Shown one piece after another: positions 6,364 to 6,973 of a stretch of DNA of 6,973 bases. Source of the DNA: Bacteriovoracaceae bacterium. Lineage in GTDB: Bacteria; Bdellovibrionota; UBA1018. The stretch spans positions 1 to 6,973 of the forward strand of contig JAHFAB010000098.1 of assembly GCA_023250795.1 (NCBI GenBank), in the 5' to 3' direction. Made by a program: the position numbers and the translations under genes. The notes under the pieces were generated by a model. That model was not told the DNA's origin and did not search any database. It saw only the letters and a list, made by a program, of their open reading frames with translations. The first letter of the stretch is position 1, and each line of letters opens with the position of its first letter.

Positions 6364-6973
6364 GAACGCAGTTATCAATCAATCTCGTTTTTCCTAAATA
6401 AGCCGCAAGCGCCACAACGGCCCCATCACTTCCAATAGTTCCTAGTTTTTGCAGAGTTTTAGGGTGGCAGATGTTAAAGTACTGAATTTCAAATCCCTTC
6501 CCAAGTAACAAGGCCTCTCCGATTTCAACAAGTTTACGAGTTTCTCTTTCCCCTTTTTCATAAGCCTGCAAAATAGCCTGAAGGCTTCCGTAGATAAGGC
6601 GAGCTTTTTCTCTCTCCTCACTAGAGAGGTACCGATTTCTAGAACTCATCGCAAGGCCGTCTGGTTCCCTCAGTGTTTCACAGCGAACGATTTCAATAGG
6701 AACACAGAGATCTTTTACTGTTTTCTCAATGACAGCACATTGCTGGTAATCTTTTTGTCCAAAATAGGCTGTATCAGGCTGAACTAGGTTGAAAAGCTTG
6801 AGAACCACTGTGGCCACTCCACGAAAATGTCCAGGTCTAAAGCTCCCGCAAAGTCCTTGGCTGACTTGGTCTTCACTCACTGTGGTGGAAAAATCAGAAG
6901 GGTAGATTTCTTTCTGAGCAGGAAAGAATAAGACATCTACTTGTTCACGCTCCAGAAGTTCGCAGTCTTTTTC
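6356..6973 (-). CDS. panC: Pantothenate synthetase (pantoate--beta-alanine ligase), C-terminal part, 5' end outside window
   Basis: PanC joins pantoate and beta-alanine with ATP, through a pantoyl-adenylate, to make pantothenate, the precursor of coenzyme A; it acts in the cytoplasm as a dimer. The minus-strand frame is open from the window edge to the TAG at 6356-6358, giving 205 residues of the roughly 280 usual for the family. Hallmarks seen in order are LCGSFRPGHFRGVATVV (41-57), AYFGQKDYQQ (69-78), REPDGLAMSSRNRYL (102-116, the KMSKS-like loop region) and the C-terminal GKTRLIDN. About 75 N-terminal residues, including the expected HxGH motif, lie beyond 6973. The GTG at 6880 is internal, because the upstream residues (VLFFP, then EIYPSDF) are also typical PanC sequence. 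It is convergent with the propeller gene and unrelated to it in function. No damage is seen in the visible part. Confidence 0.97.
   Translation of the reverse strand, partial: EKDCELLEREQVDVLFFPAQKEIYPSDFSTTVSEDQVSQGLCGSFRPGHFRGVATVVLKLFNLVQPDTAYFGQKDYQQCAVIEKTVKDLCVPIEIVRCETLREPDGLAMSSRNRYLSSEEREKARLIYGSLQAILQAYEKGERETRKLVEIGEALLLGKGFEIQYFNICHPKTLQKLGTIGSDGAVVALAAYLGKTRLIDNCVLI

Noticed and set aside
6607..6629. CTCTC...GAGAG short inverted repeat in panC
   Set aside because: Only 5-bp arms within coding DNA, expected by chance.
6878..6880. GTG as start of panC
   Set aside because: The 31 codons upstream in frame encode typical PanC sequence, so this codon is internal.

Overview
The window looks like a piece of chromosome from a predatory or free-living Deltaproteobacteria-like lineage, most plausibly Bdellovibrionota. 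This is inferred from moderate-to-low GC and from the gene types: a secreted RCC1-repeat protein, a secreted trypsin-fold protein with a Gly/Asp/Phe linker, and Asp-box propellers. No rRNA or other strong phylogenetic marker is present, so the assignment is tentative. There are five protein-coding genes, two of them cut by the window edges. I see no tRNA, rRNA, CRISPR array, insertion sequence or att site.

Positions 1-4374 hold three plus-strand genes joined by two 4-base ATGA stop/start overlaps (875-878 and 2818-2821). They are (1) the C-terminal part of an RCC1-repeat beta-propeller protein with an unrecognised helical tail, (2) a 648-residue cytoplasmic-looking regulator with a long helical, TPR-like region followed by two different winged-helix domains, and (3) a 518-residue exported trypsin-fold protein. 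In the third, the catalytic His and Ser are present but the usual Asp position is Gly, and a Gly-rich tandem repeat leads into an unknown C-terminal domain. The tight coupling suggests one transcript and coordinated synthesis of two envelope or exported proteins with an intracellular DNA-binding protein. No function for this combination is known to me.

Positions 4417-6363 hold a fourth plus-strand gene, 42 bases downstream. It encodes a 648-residue exported beta-propeller protein with about 13 blade-like units carrying Asp-box and Reg_prop-type motifs. It is probably the last gene of the same transcript, but it is not translationally coupled and is visibly more AT-rich in its second half.

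Positions 6356-6973 (minus strand) hold the C-terminal three quarters of pantothenate synthetase, panC. This is a housekeeping gene convergent with the propeller gene and overlapping it tail to tail by 8 bases. It probably marks the boundary between the accessory cassette and core metabolism.

The most interesting content is the RCC1 / helical-dual-wHTH / degenerate-trypsin cassette. It has no obvious textbook counterpart and spans two cell compartments. Whether it is a signalling, adhesion or defence-like module cannot be decided from this sequence alone.
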